A stretch of 7,609 nucleotides of DNA, taken from an uncultured Eubacteriales bacterium (GTDB taxonomy: Bacteria > Bacillota > Clostridia > Oscillospirales > Oscillospiraceae). The notes under the pieces were generated by a model. That model was not told where the DNA came from, made no database searches, and saw only the letters and a list, made by a program, of their open reading frames with translations. This document shows positions 1 through 4,160 of the stretch, piece after piece. Position 1 is the first letter of the stretch, and the number at the start of each line of letters is the position of its first letter. A program made the translations under genes and the position numbers. Where the stretch lies: NCBI GenBank assembly GCA_900555795.1, contig USMP01000056.1:1-7609 (forward strand), read 5' to 3'.

Positions 1-19
1 GCGCCCGGATTTTAAGGCC

Positions 20-38
20 GTGCCGCTTTCAGCGGCAC
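20..38. repeat. Perfect short inverted repeat (hairpin 3 of a tandem set)
   Basis: An 8-bp perfect stem (20-27 with 31-38) encloses a 3-base loop. It lies beyond the terminator of the minus-strand membrane-protein gene and is followed on the minus strand only by a short A/T-containing stretch. It could be a backup terminator, a terminator for a gene to the left of the window, or part of an interspersed palindromic repeat. The sequence alone does not decide this. Confidence 0.55.
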
Positions 39-42
39 ATGG

Positions 43-74
43 CCCTTTTGCTATGCTTTTGCATAGCAAAAGGG
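43..74. repeat. Perfect 14-bp inverted repeat (hairpin 2 of a tandem set)
   Basis: Positions 43-56 are the exact reverse complement of 61-74, with a loop of four T (57-60). Its right arm shares bases 71-74 with the left arm of the hairpin at 71-94, so the two structures compete for the same bases. The arms contain T4/A4 runs, so it may extend or back up termination from either side. A dispersed palindromic repeat is an equal possibility. Confidence 0.7.
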
Positions 75-94
75 TCCGCGCCGGGGCGGACCCT
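71..94 (-). terminator. Rho-independent terminator of the membrane-protein gene
   Basis: A 9-bp perfect G+C-rich stem (71-79 with 86-94) has a 6-base loop. Read on the minus strand it starts 20 bases after the stop codon at 114-116, and the stem runs straight into a short T run (complement of the A run 68-71). This is the expected layout for an intrinsic terminator of the 114-416 gene. The T tract is short, so termination may be partial. That could explain why further hairpins follow. Confidence 0.7.
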
Positions 95-113
95 CTGTCG
101 GATGACGCTCGGT

Positions 114-416
114 TTACCGGGCGGCGCGCTGCCGGTCCAGGCCCTTATTGCGGAAGTACAGGAGAATATCGATGCTGACGGCTACCAGGTTGATACAGTA
201 AAAGACCATGGCCAGGTAGAACAGCCCGGACTGGGGGCCGGAAATCAGGATGCGGGACACCTTGCTGGCAATGCCGCAGATGTAGCCGATCCAGATAAAT
301 ACCTCGAACTGCAGGCTTTTTCCCTCGGCGGTCCGGGAGATCCAGGATTTGTAGATGGACAGGGGCCAGGACAGGCCAAAGCATACGATCATCAGTACTT
401 CAAAAATTTCGGGCAT
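114..416 (-). CDS. Small three-helix membrane protein, PQ-loop/SemiSWEET-like
   Basis: This is a 100-residue integral membrane protein. Three hydrophobic segments are visible at about residues 4-21, 36-55 and 64-87, with a basic C-terminal tail. The loop after helix 1 has the pattern W-P-L-S-I-Y-K-S-W then S-R-T-x-E-G-K-S (residues 17-34). This resembles the Pro...Lys...Ser-x-x-Gly-x-Ser pattern of PQ-loop and SemiSWEET half-transporters, and three helices in about 100 residues also fits one half-transporter unit. Similar short membrane proteins are common in Firmicutes and are mostly unnamed. Sugar or other small-solute transport by a dimer is an inference. The start at 416 was chosen over the longer frame opening at 458 because a good Shine-Dalgarno (AAGGAG, about 10 bases upstream) precedes it and the extra 14 residues are Arg-rich and unlike a membrane N-terminus. 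It is monocistronic, with a promoter at 468-496 and a terminator at 71-94. Confidence 0.82.
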   Translation of the reverse strand: MPEIFEVLMIVCFGLSWPLSIYKSWISRTAEGKSLQFEVFIWIGYICGIASKVSRILISGPQSGLFYLAMVFYCINLVAVSIDILLYFRNKGLDRQRAAR

Positions 417-467
417 GGTAGCAACTCTCCTTCTCTGTGGGCGCACCGCGGCACGCAAGTATTTTTC

Positions 468-496
468 ATGTTATCACGACTTGCAGGACCTGTCAA
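468..496 (-). promoter_or_regulatory. Sigma-70-type promoter of the membrane-protein gene
   Basis: On the minus strand a perfect -35 TTGACA (491-496) is separated by 17 bases from a -10 TAACAT (468-473). The predicted start of transcription is near 461, giving a leader of about 45 bases before the ATG at 416 with its AAGGAG site. The spacing and the perfect -35 make this a convincing vegetative promoter. Confidence 0.75.
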
Positions 497-550
497 TATG
501 AGGCGAAAAATGCTTTTATATGCCTACAGCGCGCCATGCCAGAAGCAAGT

Positions 551-655
551 ATGAGCGTATATTTTACCGTGATAGACGGCGGTTCCACCGTGTTGGCCCG
601 GATTGGGGACAAGACCAAGGCCCTGGACAAGGAGACCCAGCAGCTGAATGCTTAA
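551..655 (+). pseudogene. Short ORF resembling the head of a phage tape-measure-like protein
   Basis: A 34-codon open frame starts at ATG 551, with a possible in-frame start at 536, and ends with TAA at 653-655. The peptide has the pattern V-I-D-x-x-S-x-V-L-x-R-I-x-D-K-T-K-A-L-D-K-E. From memory this recalls the N-terminal region of Firmicute phage tail tape-measure-like proteins (D-x-x-S-x-x-L-x-x-I ... T-K-A-x-D-K). Such proteins run to hundreds of residues, so this would be a truncated remnant. The Shine-Dalgarno is weak. The ORF at 908-1003 has a similar layout. Expression is doubtful, and the family link is inference from pattern only. Confidence 0.3.
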
Positions 656-670
656 TCTGCATGAATGCAT

Positions 671-700
671 AAAAAACCGCCGCCCGGGCATGGGCGGCGG
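671..700 (-). terminator. Strong rho-independent terminator of the 44-residue ORF
   Basis: A 9-bp perfect, all G/C stem (677-685 with 692-700) with a 6-base loop is followed on the minus strand by six T (complement of the A run 671-676). It begins only 7 bases after the stop codon of the ORF at 708-842. This is a textbook intrinsic terminator and supports that ORF being a real transcription unit. There is no T run on the plus-strand side, so it acts on minus-strand transcripts only. Confidence 0.85.
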
Positions 701-707
701 CAGAGAC

Positions 708-842
708 CTATAAAAGAATGCAATACAGAGCAATGACAATGGGTGTTCCAATTATTATCACACATTTGAAACCAGTCGGCAAATTTTTCCATTTGTAGTT
801 GTAAAGCATAGGCTCACATCCTTCCTGCGGTTCGTATGTCAT
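708..842 (-). CDS. 44-residue single-helix membrane microprotein, unrecognised
   Basis: The frame runs from ATG 842 to TAG 708-710. The N-terminal half is polar (acidic and Pro-containing to residue 11, then a Tyr/Lys/Trp-rich stretch to about residue 23). The last 21 residues, from about Gly24 to Leu44, form one hydrophobic segment rich in Ile, Val and Leu with two Cys, which would make a C-terminal membrane anchor. An internal in-frame Met12 (ATG 809) has its own well-placed AGGAAGGA site and would give a 33-residue form. ATG 842 has AAGGA 12 bases upstream and fits the promoter at 867-895 with a leader of about 18 bases. Promoter, ribosome site, ORF and a strong terminator 7 bases after the stop make a complete unit of about 190 bases in an otherwise decayed region. 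No family is recognised. Small hydrophobic peptides include type I toxins and regulators of membrane proteins, but nothing here shows which. Confidence 0.55.
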   Translation of the reverse strand: MTYEPQEGCEPMLYNYKWKNLPTGFKCVIIIGTPIVIALYCILL

Positions 843-866
843 GGTGCGCGCGTATCCTTACTGCAA

Positions 867-895
867 ATCGTATATCACATAATAATAAACCGCAA
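867..895 (-). promoter_or_regulatory. Possible promoter of the 44-residue ORF
   Basis: On the minus strand a -35-like TTGCGG (890-895) lies 17 bases from a -10-like TACGAT (867-872). Each matches the consensus at about four of six positions, and the spacer is A/T-rich. Transcription would start near 860, just before the AAGGA site that serves ATG 842. It overlaps the ribosome binding site of the opposite-strand ORF at 908. Confidence 0.45.
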
Positions 896-907
896 GGGGG
901 TGGATAT

Positions 908-1003
908 ATGCCAGAAGTAGGAATTGTCATGACTTTGCGGGACCGCATGTCCAACACCATGAAGTCAATGAGAAGGCTCCGGACGGGGCAAAAAGATGGA
1001 TAA
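908..1003 (+). CDS. Short ORF with phage tape-measure-like head, doubtful
   Basis: A 31-codon frame runs from ATG 908 to TAA 1001-1003. A purine-rich Shine-Dalgarno (AAGGGGGTGG, 894-903) lies four bases before the ATG. The peptide pattern V-G-I-V-M-T-L-R-D-R-M-S-N-T-M-K-S-M recalls the start of phage tape-measure-like proteins (short strand, then L-x-D-x-x-S-x-x-x-K-x-I). It parallels the ORF at 551-655. An alternative reading is that part of it is the shifted N-box region of the sensor-kinase remnant that overlaps it in the next frame. It is far too short to be a complete member of either family. It is probably the 5' stub of a broken gene. Confidence 0.35.
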   Translation: MPEVGIVMTLRDRMSNTMKSMRRLRTGQKDG

Positions 1004-1239
1004 AGAGTTTGATGTATGTGGATGGACTGTGTCTGTTCGTTGGAGTGGATAACGCCCGCTTCGCCCCGGTGGAACGCCACAGCGACACAGGGCTGTGCCG
1101 GTCCGCCAAGTCTGAGGATGGGCACGGCTTCGGCATGAGAGCGGCCTAGGCCATTGCGAGAAAGTACACCGGCGAGTTGGTGATAGAACTTCCGGAGGGC
1201 GGCTTTTCCGTCAGTACTGCGCTTTTGATGAAGAAATGA
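961..1239 (+). pseudogene. C-terminal remnant of a GHKL sensor histidine kinase
   Basis: One frame read through an internal stop gives the C-terminal half of the GHKL ATPase domain of AgrC/VirS-type sensor kinases. Visible in order are an A-P-D-G-x-x-R-W-I segment (about 976-1005), a strand ending V-D-N-A (about 1042-1053, equivalent to the usual V-x-N-S), a D-G-H-G-F-G-M-R motif (1117-1140, the G-x-G-x-G-L-R-S lid), and A-I-A-R-K-Y-x-G-E-L before a final strand. A TAG at 1147-1149 sits in the middle, right after the lid motif. The frame ends with TGA 1237-1239. The sensor membrane domain, the dimerisation helix and the N-box Asn are missing, so no kinase can be made. Its natural partner would be a LytTR regulator, and a broken one lies convergent at 1276-2003. 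TAG is the normal stop of pepT here, so recoding is unlikely. Confidence 0.72.
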
Positions 1240-1240
1240 A

Positions 1241-1277
1241 AAAGCACGCTCTTCCTTTGCCGGGAGAGTGTGCTTTT
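1241..1277. terminator. Bidirectional terminator between the two broken regulators
   Basis: A 12-bp stem with two G-T wobbles (1244-1255 with 1262-1273) and a 6-base loop is flanked by A5 on the left (1239-1243) and T4 on the right (1274-1277). It therefore reads as an intrinsic terminator on both strands. It fills the 36-base gap between the stop of the kinase remnant (TGA 1237-1239, plus strand) and the stop of the response regulator (TAA 1276-1278, minus strand). Confidence 0.8.
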
Positions 1278-2003
1278 ATATTCTGCAGCTTTTTTTTATG
1301 TAGGTAATGTGCTCGGACACCAGTGCTGGATAGGCGTGGCGGCTGACCGGAAACTTCTTGCCGTTATCCAGTATGAGGGAGGTGCGCTTGATTTCGCGCA
1401 CGTGGGACAAATTGACCAGAAAGCTGAAGTGGCTCCGGCAGAAGGTATGCGGCGGCAACTCCAATTCCAGCCCGGAGAGGGTTTCAGGGAAAAACAGGAG
1501 CCTATCTGCCAAATGGAACACTACCTTGTGCTGAGTGGCTTTAAGGCAGAATATCTCCTCCAGAGGAATGGTTCCATCTCCTATGTGGAGCAGAGGACGC
1601 TCCGGGCGGTAGTTTTTGCGGCAATCCCACTCCAGGGCGGCGGCCAGCTTTTGCTCGTCCACCGGTTTGACCCAAAAATCCAGCGCATGGGTGTAGAAAG
1701 CGTCTCTGAGGCAGTCCTGATATGCAGTGATGTAGAGGATGGAAGCTGTGATGCGCTTCTTGCGCAGAAAAGCCGCCACTTCCAAGCCGCTCTCACCGCC
1801 ATCCAGCTGATGTCCAGGAGAAGAAGGTGATACGCGTCCGGCTGGGCGGTCAGCCGCTCCAACAGCGGTGTGGGCGTGTGGTAGGTGTCGATTTGATAGC
1901 CTCTCCCGCGAATCAGTCCTCACCCGTTCAGAATGCGGCAGATCATATTCATATTTTGTTCTGCAATCAGCGGCTCGTCCTCGCAGACAGCAATCTGATA
2001 CAT
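1276..2003 (-). pseudogene. LytTR-family response regulator, broken by a TGA and a frameshift
   Basis: The original product was an AgrA/VirR-type regulator of about 240 residues, with an N-terminal receiver and a C-terminal LytTR DNA-binding domain. It starts at ATG 2003 behind AGGAGA. The first residues contain C-E-D-E (acidic pocket, residues 7-10). An in-frame TGA at 1920-1922 stops translation after 27 residues. The same frame then continues to L-L-L-L-D-I-S, with the phospho-acceptor Asp at 1812-1814. A frameshift at about 1800-1808 moves the coding frame to G-E-S-G-L-E-V-A and on to the stop TAA 1276-1278. I-T-A-Y and V-K-P (receiver Thr and Lys) and the LytTR signature around F-x-R-S-H-F-S-F-L-V-N-L-S-H-V are intact. 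All key residues survive, so decay looks recent, or there are two sequencing errors. TGA is the normal stop of pncB in this window, so readthrough is not expected. Confidence 0.85.
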
Positions 2004-2039
2004 GGTGTTCTCCTAACCTCGTTGTATATGGTTGTATCC

Positions 2040-2068
2040 ACCATACCACAAAATTTGGCGTGAGGCAA
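2040..2068 (-). promoter_or_regulatory. Possible promoter of the response-regulator pseudogene
   Basis: On the minus strand a -35-like TTGCCT (2063-2068) and a -10-like TATGGT (2040-2045) are 17 bases apart, each with about four consensus matches. Transcription would start near 2033 and give a leader of about 30 bases that carries the AGGAGA ribosome site. A perfect TTGACA lies further upstream (minus-strand complement of about 2101-2106), but I see no good -10 at the right distance from it. Confidence 0.4.
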
Positions 2069-2079
2069 AGTGAATTTGG
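2052..2079. repeat. Direct repeat with 21-base period, possible LytTR operator
   Basis: The heptamer AATTTGG occurs at 2052-2058 and 2073-2079 (CCAAATT on the minus strand), start to start 21 bases, which is two helical turns. LytTR regulators bind paired direct repeats of about 9 bases separated by about 12-13 bases, so the geometry fits. The pair straddles the predicted -35 of the LytTR gene, suggesting former autoregulation. The heptamer does not match the AgrA consensus, and chance is possible. Confidence 0.3.
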
Positions 2080-2116
2080 AGTAATCCGACCTGGTGCATA
2101 CCTGTCAAAACAAGAA

Positions 2117-2150
2117 AAAGTCCTGAAATCAAACGATTTCCAGGACTTTT
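2117..2150 (-). terminator. Terminator downstream of tRNA-Gln
   Basis: A long stem (2117-2130 with 2135-2150) is perfect apart from one bulged base at 2141 and has a 4-base AAAC loop. It starts 4 bases after the CCA end of the tRNA on the minus strand. The stem ends in a T5 run (complement of 2115-2119), giving the usual intrinsic-terminator profile. The plus-strand side also has T4, so it may work in both directions. Confidence 0.8.
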
Positions 2151-2153
2151 CTT

Positions 2154-2227
2154 TGGCAGCGGGAGAAGGATTCGAACCCTCACATACGGAGTCAGAGTCC
2201 GCTGTGCTACCTTTACACAATCCCGCT
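2154..2227 (-). tRNA. tRNA-Gln (anticodon CUG), CCA encoded
   Basis: The minus strand folds as a full cloverleaf. The 7-bp acceptor stem pairs 2221-2227 with 2158-2164. The D arm carries G-G-T-A in its loop. The 5-bp anticodon stem has a 7-base loop C-T-C-T-G-A-C, with the anticodon CTG at 2193-2195. The variable region is 4 bases, and the T arm has the loop T-T-C-G-A-A-T. The discriminator base is G at 2157 and CCA is encoded at 2154-2156. The gene decodes CAG codons. It has a consensus promoter (2250-2277) and its own terminator (2117-2150), so it is transcribed alone. tRNA genes are frequent integration sites, and here the tRNA borders a region of decayed genes on its 3' side. I found no second copy of its 3' end in the window. 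Confidence 0.96.
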
Positions 2228-2249
2228 GTGTTCATAACGAACAGTCATT

Positions 2250-2277
2250 ATTATATCGATTTTCCGCTATTTGTCAA
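2250..2277 (-). promoter_or_regulatory. Consensus promoter of tRNA-Gln
   Basis: Both hexamers are perfect on the minus strand: TTGACA (2272-2277) and TATAAT (2250-2255), with a 16-base spacer. Transcription would start near 2243, about 16 bases before the mature 5' end at 2227. Perfect boxes suit a constitutive stable-RNA promoter. Confidence 0.9.
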
Positions 2278-2321
2278 GGGCGAATTTGAAAAAAACTGAA
2301 ATTTTTCATTTATGAGAGGGT

Positions 2322-2349
2322 CCCGGCGGGGAGAAGGCCCCCCGCCGGG
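2322..2349 (-). terminator. GC-rich hairpin at the end of the pncB-cls-cobO-pepT unit
   Basis: A 10-bp perfect G/C stem (2322-2331 with 2340-2349) with an 8-base loop starts 8 bases after the pepT stop codon. Its position is right for a terminator, but no T run follows directly on the minus strand. The nearest T-rich stretches come about 20 bases later. It may therefore be a weak or factor-assisted terminator, or a 3'-end protecting stem. Confidence 0.55.
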
Positions 2350-2357
2350 GCGGACAG

Positions 2358-3575
2358 CTATTTGGCGTAGAGGAAAACGATCTGCTCCAGCATATCGACC
2401 ACGGCATCCATGCCCTCCACGGTGGCGCACTCATAGGGGCCGTGGGCGTTGAAGCCGCCGGTGCCGAGGTTGGGACAGGGAAGTCCCACAAAGGAGAGAC
2501 GGGCCCCGTCGGTACCGCCCCGGATAGGCATGGTGACAGGTTTCAGCCCTGCCGCCCGGGCGGCGATGCGGGCGTTTTCGATGAGGTGCATGCAGTCTTT
2601 CAGCTGTCCGGCCATGTTGTAGTAGCTGTCCTTCAACTCCAGAGAGACGGAGGAGCGGGGATGGGCCGCCTGGGCGCGGGCCACGGCGTCCTGAAGCAGG
2701 GCCTTGCGCTGCTGAAATTTCTCCATACTGTGGTCCCGGATGATATAGCTGAGGGCGGCCTCCTCCGCGCTGCCGGTGAGGTTTGTGACGTGGAAAAAGC
2801 CCTCGTAGCCCGCCGTGCGTGCGGGAATTTCGTCGGGAGGCAACTGGCTGTTGATCTCCATGGCGATGAGCAGGGCGTTCTCCATCACATCCTTGGCGGA
2901 GCCGGGATGAACGGACACGCCTTTAATGGAGATGCGGGCGGCTGCGGCGTTGAAGTTTTCGTATTCGATCTCCCCCTCCGCGCCGCCGTCCACCGTGTAG
3001 GCGTACTGAGCGCCAAAGGCGGCCACGTCGAAGTGGTCCGGACCCTCGCCGATCTCCTCGTCGGGGGTGAAGGCCACACAAATCTTGCCGTGGGCCGCAC
3101 CGCTTGCCACAAGGCGTTCGCACAGGGTCATGATCTCCGCGATCCCCGCCTTGTCGTCCGCCCCCAGAAGGGTGGCGCCGTCAGCGGTGATGAGGGTGCG
3201 GCCCCTGAGCCCTGCCAGCGCCGGGAACTCCGACACCCGCAGAACCCGGCCCTCCCTGGGCAGGGAAAGGTCGCCGCCGTCGTAATCCGGGTGGAGAAGG
3301 GGACAAACGCCGTCGCCGCTGAAGTCCGGGGCAGTATCCACGTGGGCCAGAAAGCCGATGGCCGGGGCGTTCTCCAGCCCCTGTGTGGCGGGCAGATGGC
3401 CCATGACCACGCCAAACTCACTGACAGACACATCCGTCAGGCCCAGCTGGCGCATCTCCTCTGCCAGCTGGCGCAGAAGTTTCCACTGACAGGCGGTGCT
3501 GGGATTGACGCCCCGCCCCTCGGCGGACTGGGTGGGGATGGTGACATATTGCAGAAAACGCTCATAGGCGCGCAT
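2358..3575 (-). CDS. pepT: Peptidase T (tripeptide aminopeptidase)
   Basis: This cytoplasmic zinc exopeptidase of family M20B releases the N-terminal residue from tripeptides. At 405 residues it has the normal length for the family. The two-metal site is complete and in the expected order: His78 and Asp80 in A-H-V-D-T, bridging Asp140 in L-G-A-D-D-K-A-G, catalytic Glu173 and metal-binding Glu174 in T-P-D-E-E-I-G-E-G, Asp196 in T-V-D-G-G, and His378 in F-N-A-H-G-P-Y-E. The lid domain (about 207-325) contains V-H-P-G-S-A, and I-R-G-G-T-D-G lies at 351-357. The numbering matches known PepT almost residue for residue. ATG 3575 follows AAGGA at good spacing, and the stop is TAG. It is the last gene of the four-gene unit, 24 bases after the adenosyltransferase gene, suggesting co-transcription. 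Its job is to finish breakdown of imported or internal peptides. Confidence 0.96.
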   Translation of the reverse strand: MRAYERFLQYVTIPTQSAEGRGVNPSTACQWKLLRQLAEEMRQLGLTDVSVSEFGVVMGHLPATQGLENAPAIGFLAHVDTAPDFSGDGVCPLLHPDYDGGDLSLPREGRVLRVSEFPALAGLRGRTLITADGATLLGADDKAGIAEIMTLCERLVASGAAHGKICVAFTPDEEIGEGPDHFDVAAFGAQYAYTVDGGAEGEIEYENFNAAAARISIKGVSVHPGSAKDVMENALLIAMEINSQLPPDEIPARTAGYEGFFHVTNLTGSAEEAALSYIIRDHSMEKFQQRKALLQDAVARAQAAHPRSSVSLELKDSYYNMAGQLKDCMHLIENARIAARAAGLKPVTMPIRGGTDGARLSFVGLPCPNLGTGGFNAHGPYECATVEGMDAVVDMLEQIVFLYAK

Positions 3576-3599
3576 AGAGGTCCTTCCTTTCTGTCGCAG

Positions 3600-4109
3600 T
3601 TAATATTCAATGCCGGGGCGGGCGGGAACGCCCTGGTCGAAGGGGTGCTTAACCTTCCGCATCTCCGTCACGTAGTTCGCCGCCTCCAGCATGGCGGGGG
3701 ACGGGTCCCGGCCCGTCAGCACCACCTCCAACTCCGCAGGCACTGTCCGCAAAAATGCCAGCAGTTCCGCCTCGTCAATGGTTCCCGTGGAGCAGGCGCT
3801 CATGGCCTCGTCCAAGACCAGCATGCCGGCTTCGGCGGACAGGGCCATGGCCCGGTGCAGAAGGCCGGTGTAATAGTCCCTGGCTTCCGCCTTTTCCTGG
3901 GGGGACAGGGTCCAGATGAAGCCAAAGGAGCGGGCCTGAGGGATGACCTGGATGTGCTCCAGCTGCCCCAGAGCGTGAAATTCAGCGGAGTTGCCGTCTT
4001 TGAAGAATTGGAGCAGCACCACCTGGCGTCCGCTGCCGGCGGCCCGGACGGCAAGACCGATGGCGGCGGTGGTTTTGCCCTTTCCGTCGCCACAGTAGAT
4101 ATGGATCAT
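3600..4109 (-). CDS. cobO: Cob(I)yrinic acid a,c-diamide adenosyltransferase (CobA/CobO/BtuR family)
   Basis: The enzyme moves the 5'-deoxyadenosyl group of ATP to the cobalt of a reduced corrinoid, making coenzyme B12 or its precursor in the cytoplasm. The 169-residue protein begins with the family's unusual P-loop G-D-G-K-G-K-T-T (residues 7-14). It has L-V-L-D-E (97-101), a Walker B-like strand end, and L-T-G-R-D-P (131-136). It closes with the conserved tail V-T-E-M-R-x-V-K-H-P-F-D-Q-G followed by A-R-x-G-I-E-Y. The length is typical or slightly short, because many relatives carry an N-terminal extension that binds the corrinoid. ATG 4109 sits behind a full AAGGAGGT. No cobalamin riboswitch fits in the 51-base gap upstream, and no other B12 gene is in the window, so salvage or activation of corrinoids is more likely than local synthesis. 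The symbol cobO is a family choice; btuR or cobA would be equally valid. Confidence 0.93.
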   Translation of the reverse strand: MIHIYCGDGKGKTTAAIGLAVRAAGSGRQVVLLQFFKDGNSAEFHALGQLEHIQVIPQARSFGFIWTLSPQEKAEARDYYTGLLHRAMALSAEAGMLVLDEAMSACSTGTIDEAELLAFLRTVPAELEVVLTGRDPSPAMLEAANYVTEMRKVKHPFDQGVPARPGIEY

Positions 4110-4160
4110 GGGGTACCTCCTTGTTGTTGATATCAGCCGCGCTCCGGCGGGGATAGAGGG

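Noticed and set aside
39..554. Plus-strand 171-codon frame across the membrane-protein gene
   Set aside because: It runs through three hairpins, is opposite a gene with clear membrane helices, and has no Shine-Dalgarno.
1920..1922. Recoding or readthrough of the in-frame TGA of the response regulator (and TAG 1147-1149 of the kinase remnant)
   Set aside because: pncB ends at TGA and pepT ends at TAG at exactly their family lengths, so both are normal stops here. A frameshift and missing domains also mark these genes as broken.
2101..2106. Perfect TTGACA as the -35 of the response-regulator promoter
   Set aside because: No acceptable -10 lies 16-18 bases downstream, and it sits right next to the tRNA terminator. 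The pair at 2040-2068 is better placed.
2154..2180. Attachment-site duplication of the tRNA-Gln 3' end
   Set aside because: I found no second copy of the tRNA 3' sequence elsewhere in the window.
2004..2235. Extension of the response-regulator frame upstream past 2003
   Set aside because: The extended frame is a translation through the tRNA and its terminator and is in the wrong frame for the true receiver N-terminus at ATG 2003.
4110..4160. Cobalamin riboswitch before the adenosyltransferase gene
   Set aside because: The gap is only 51 bases, far too short, and no B12-box-like sequence is seen.
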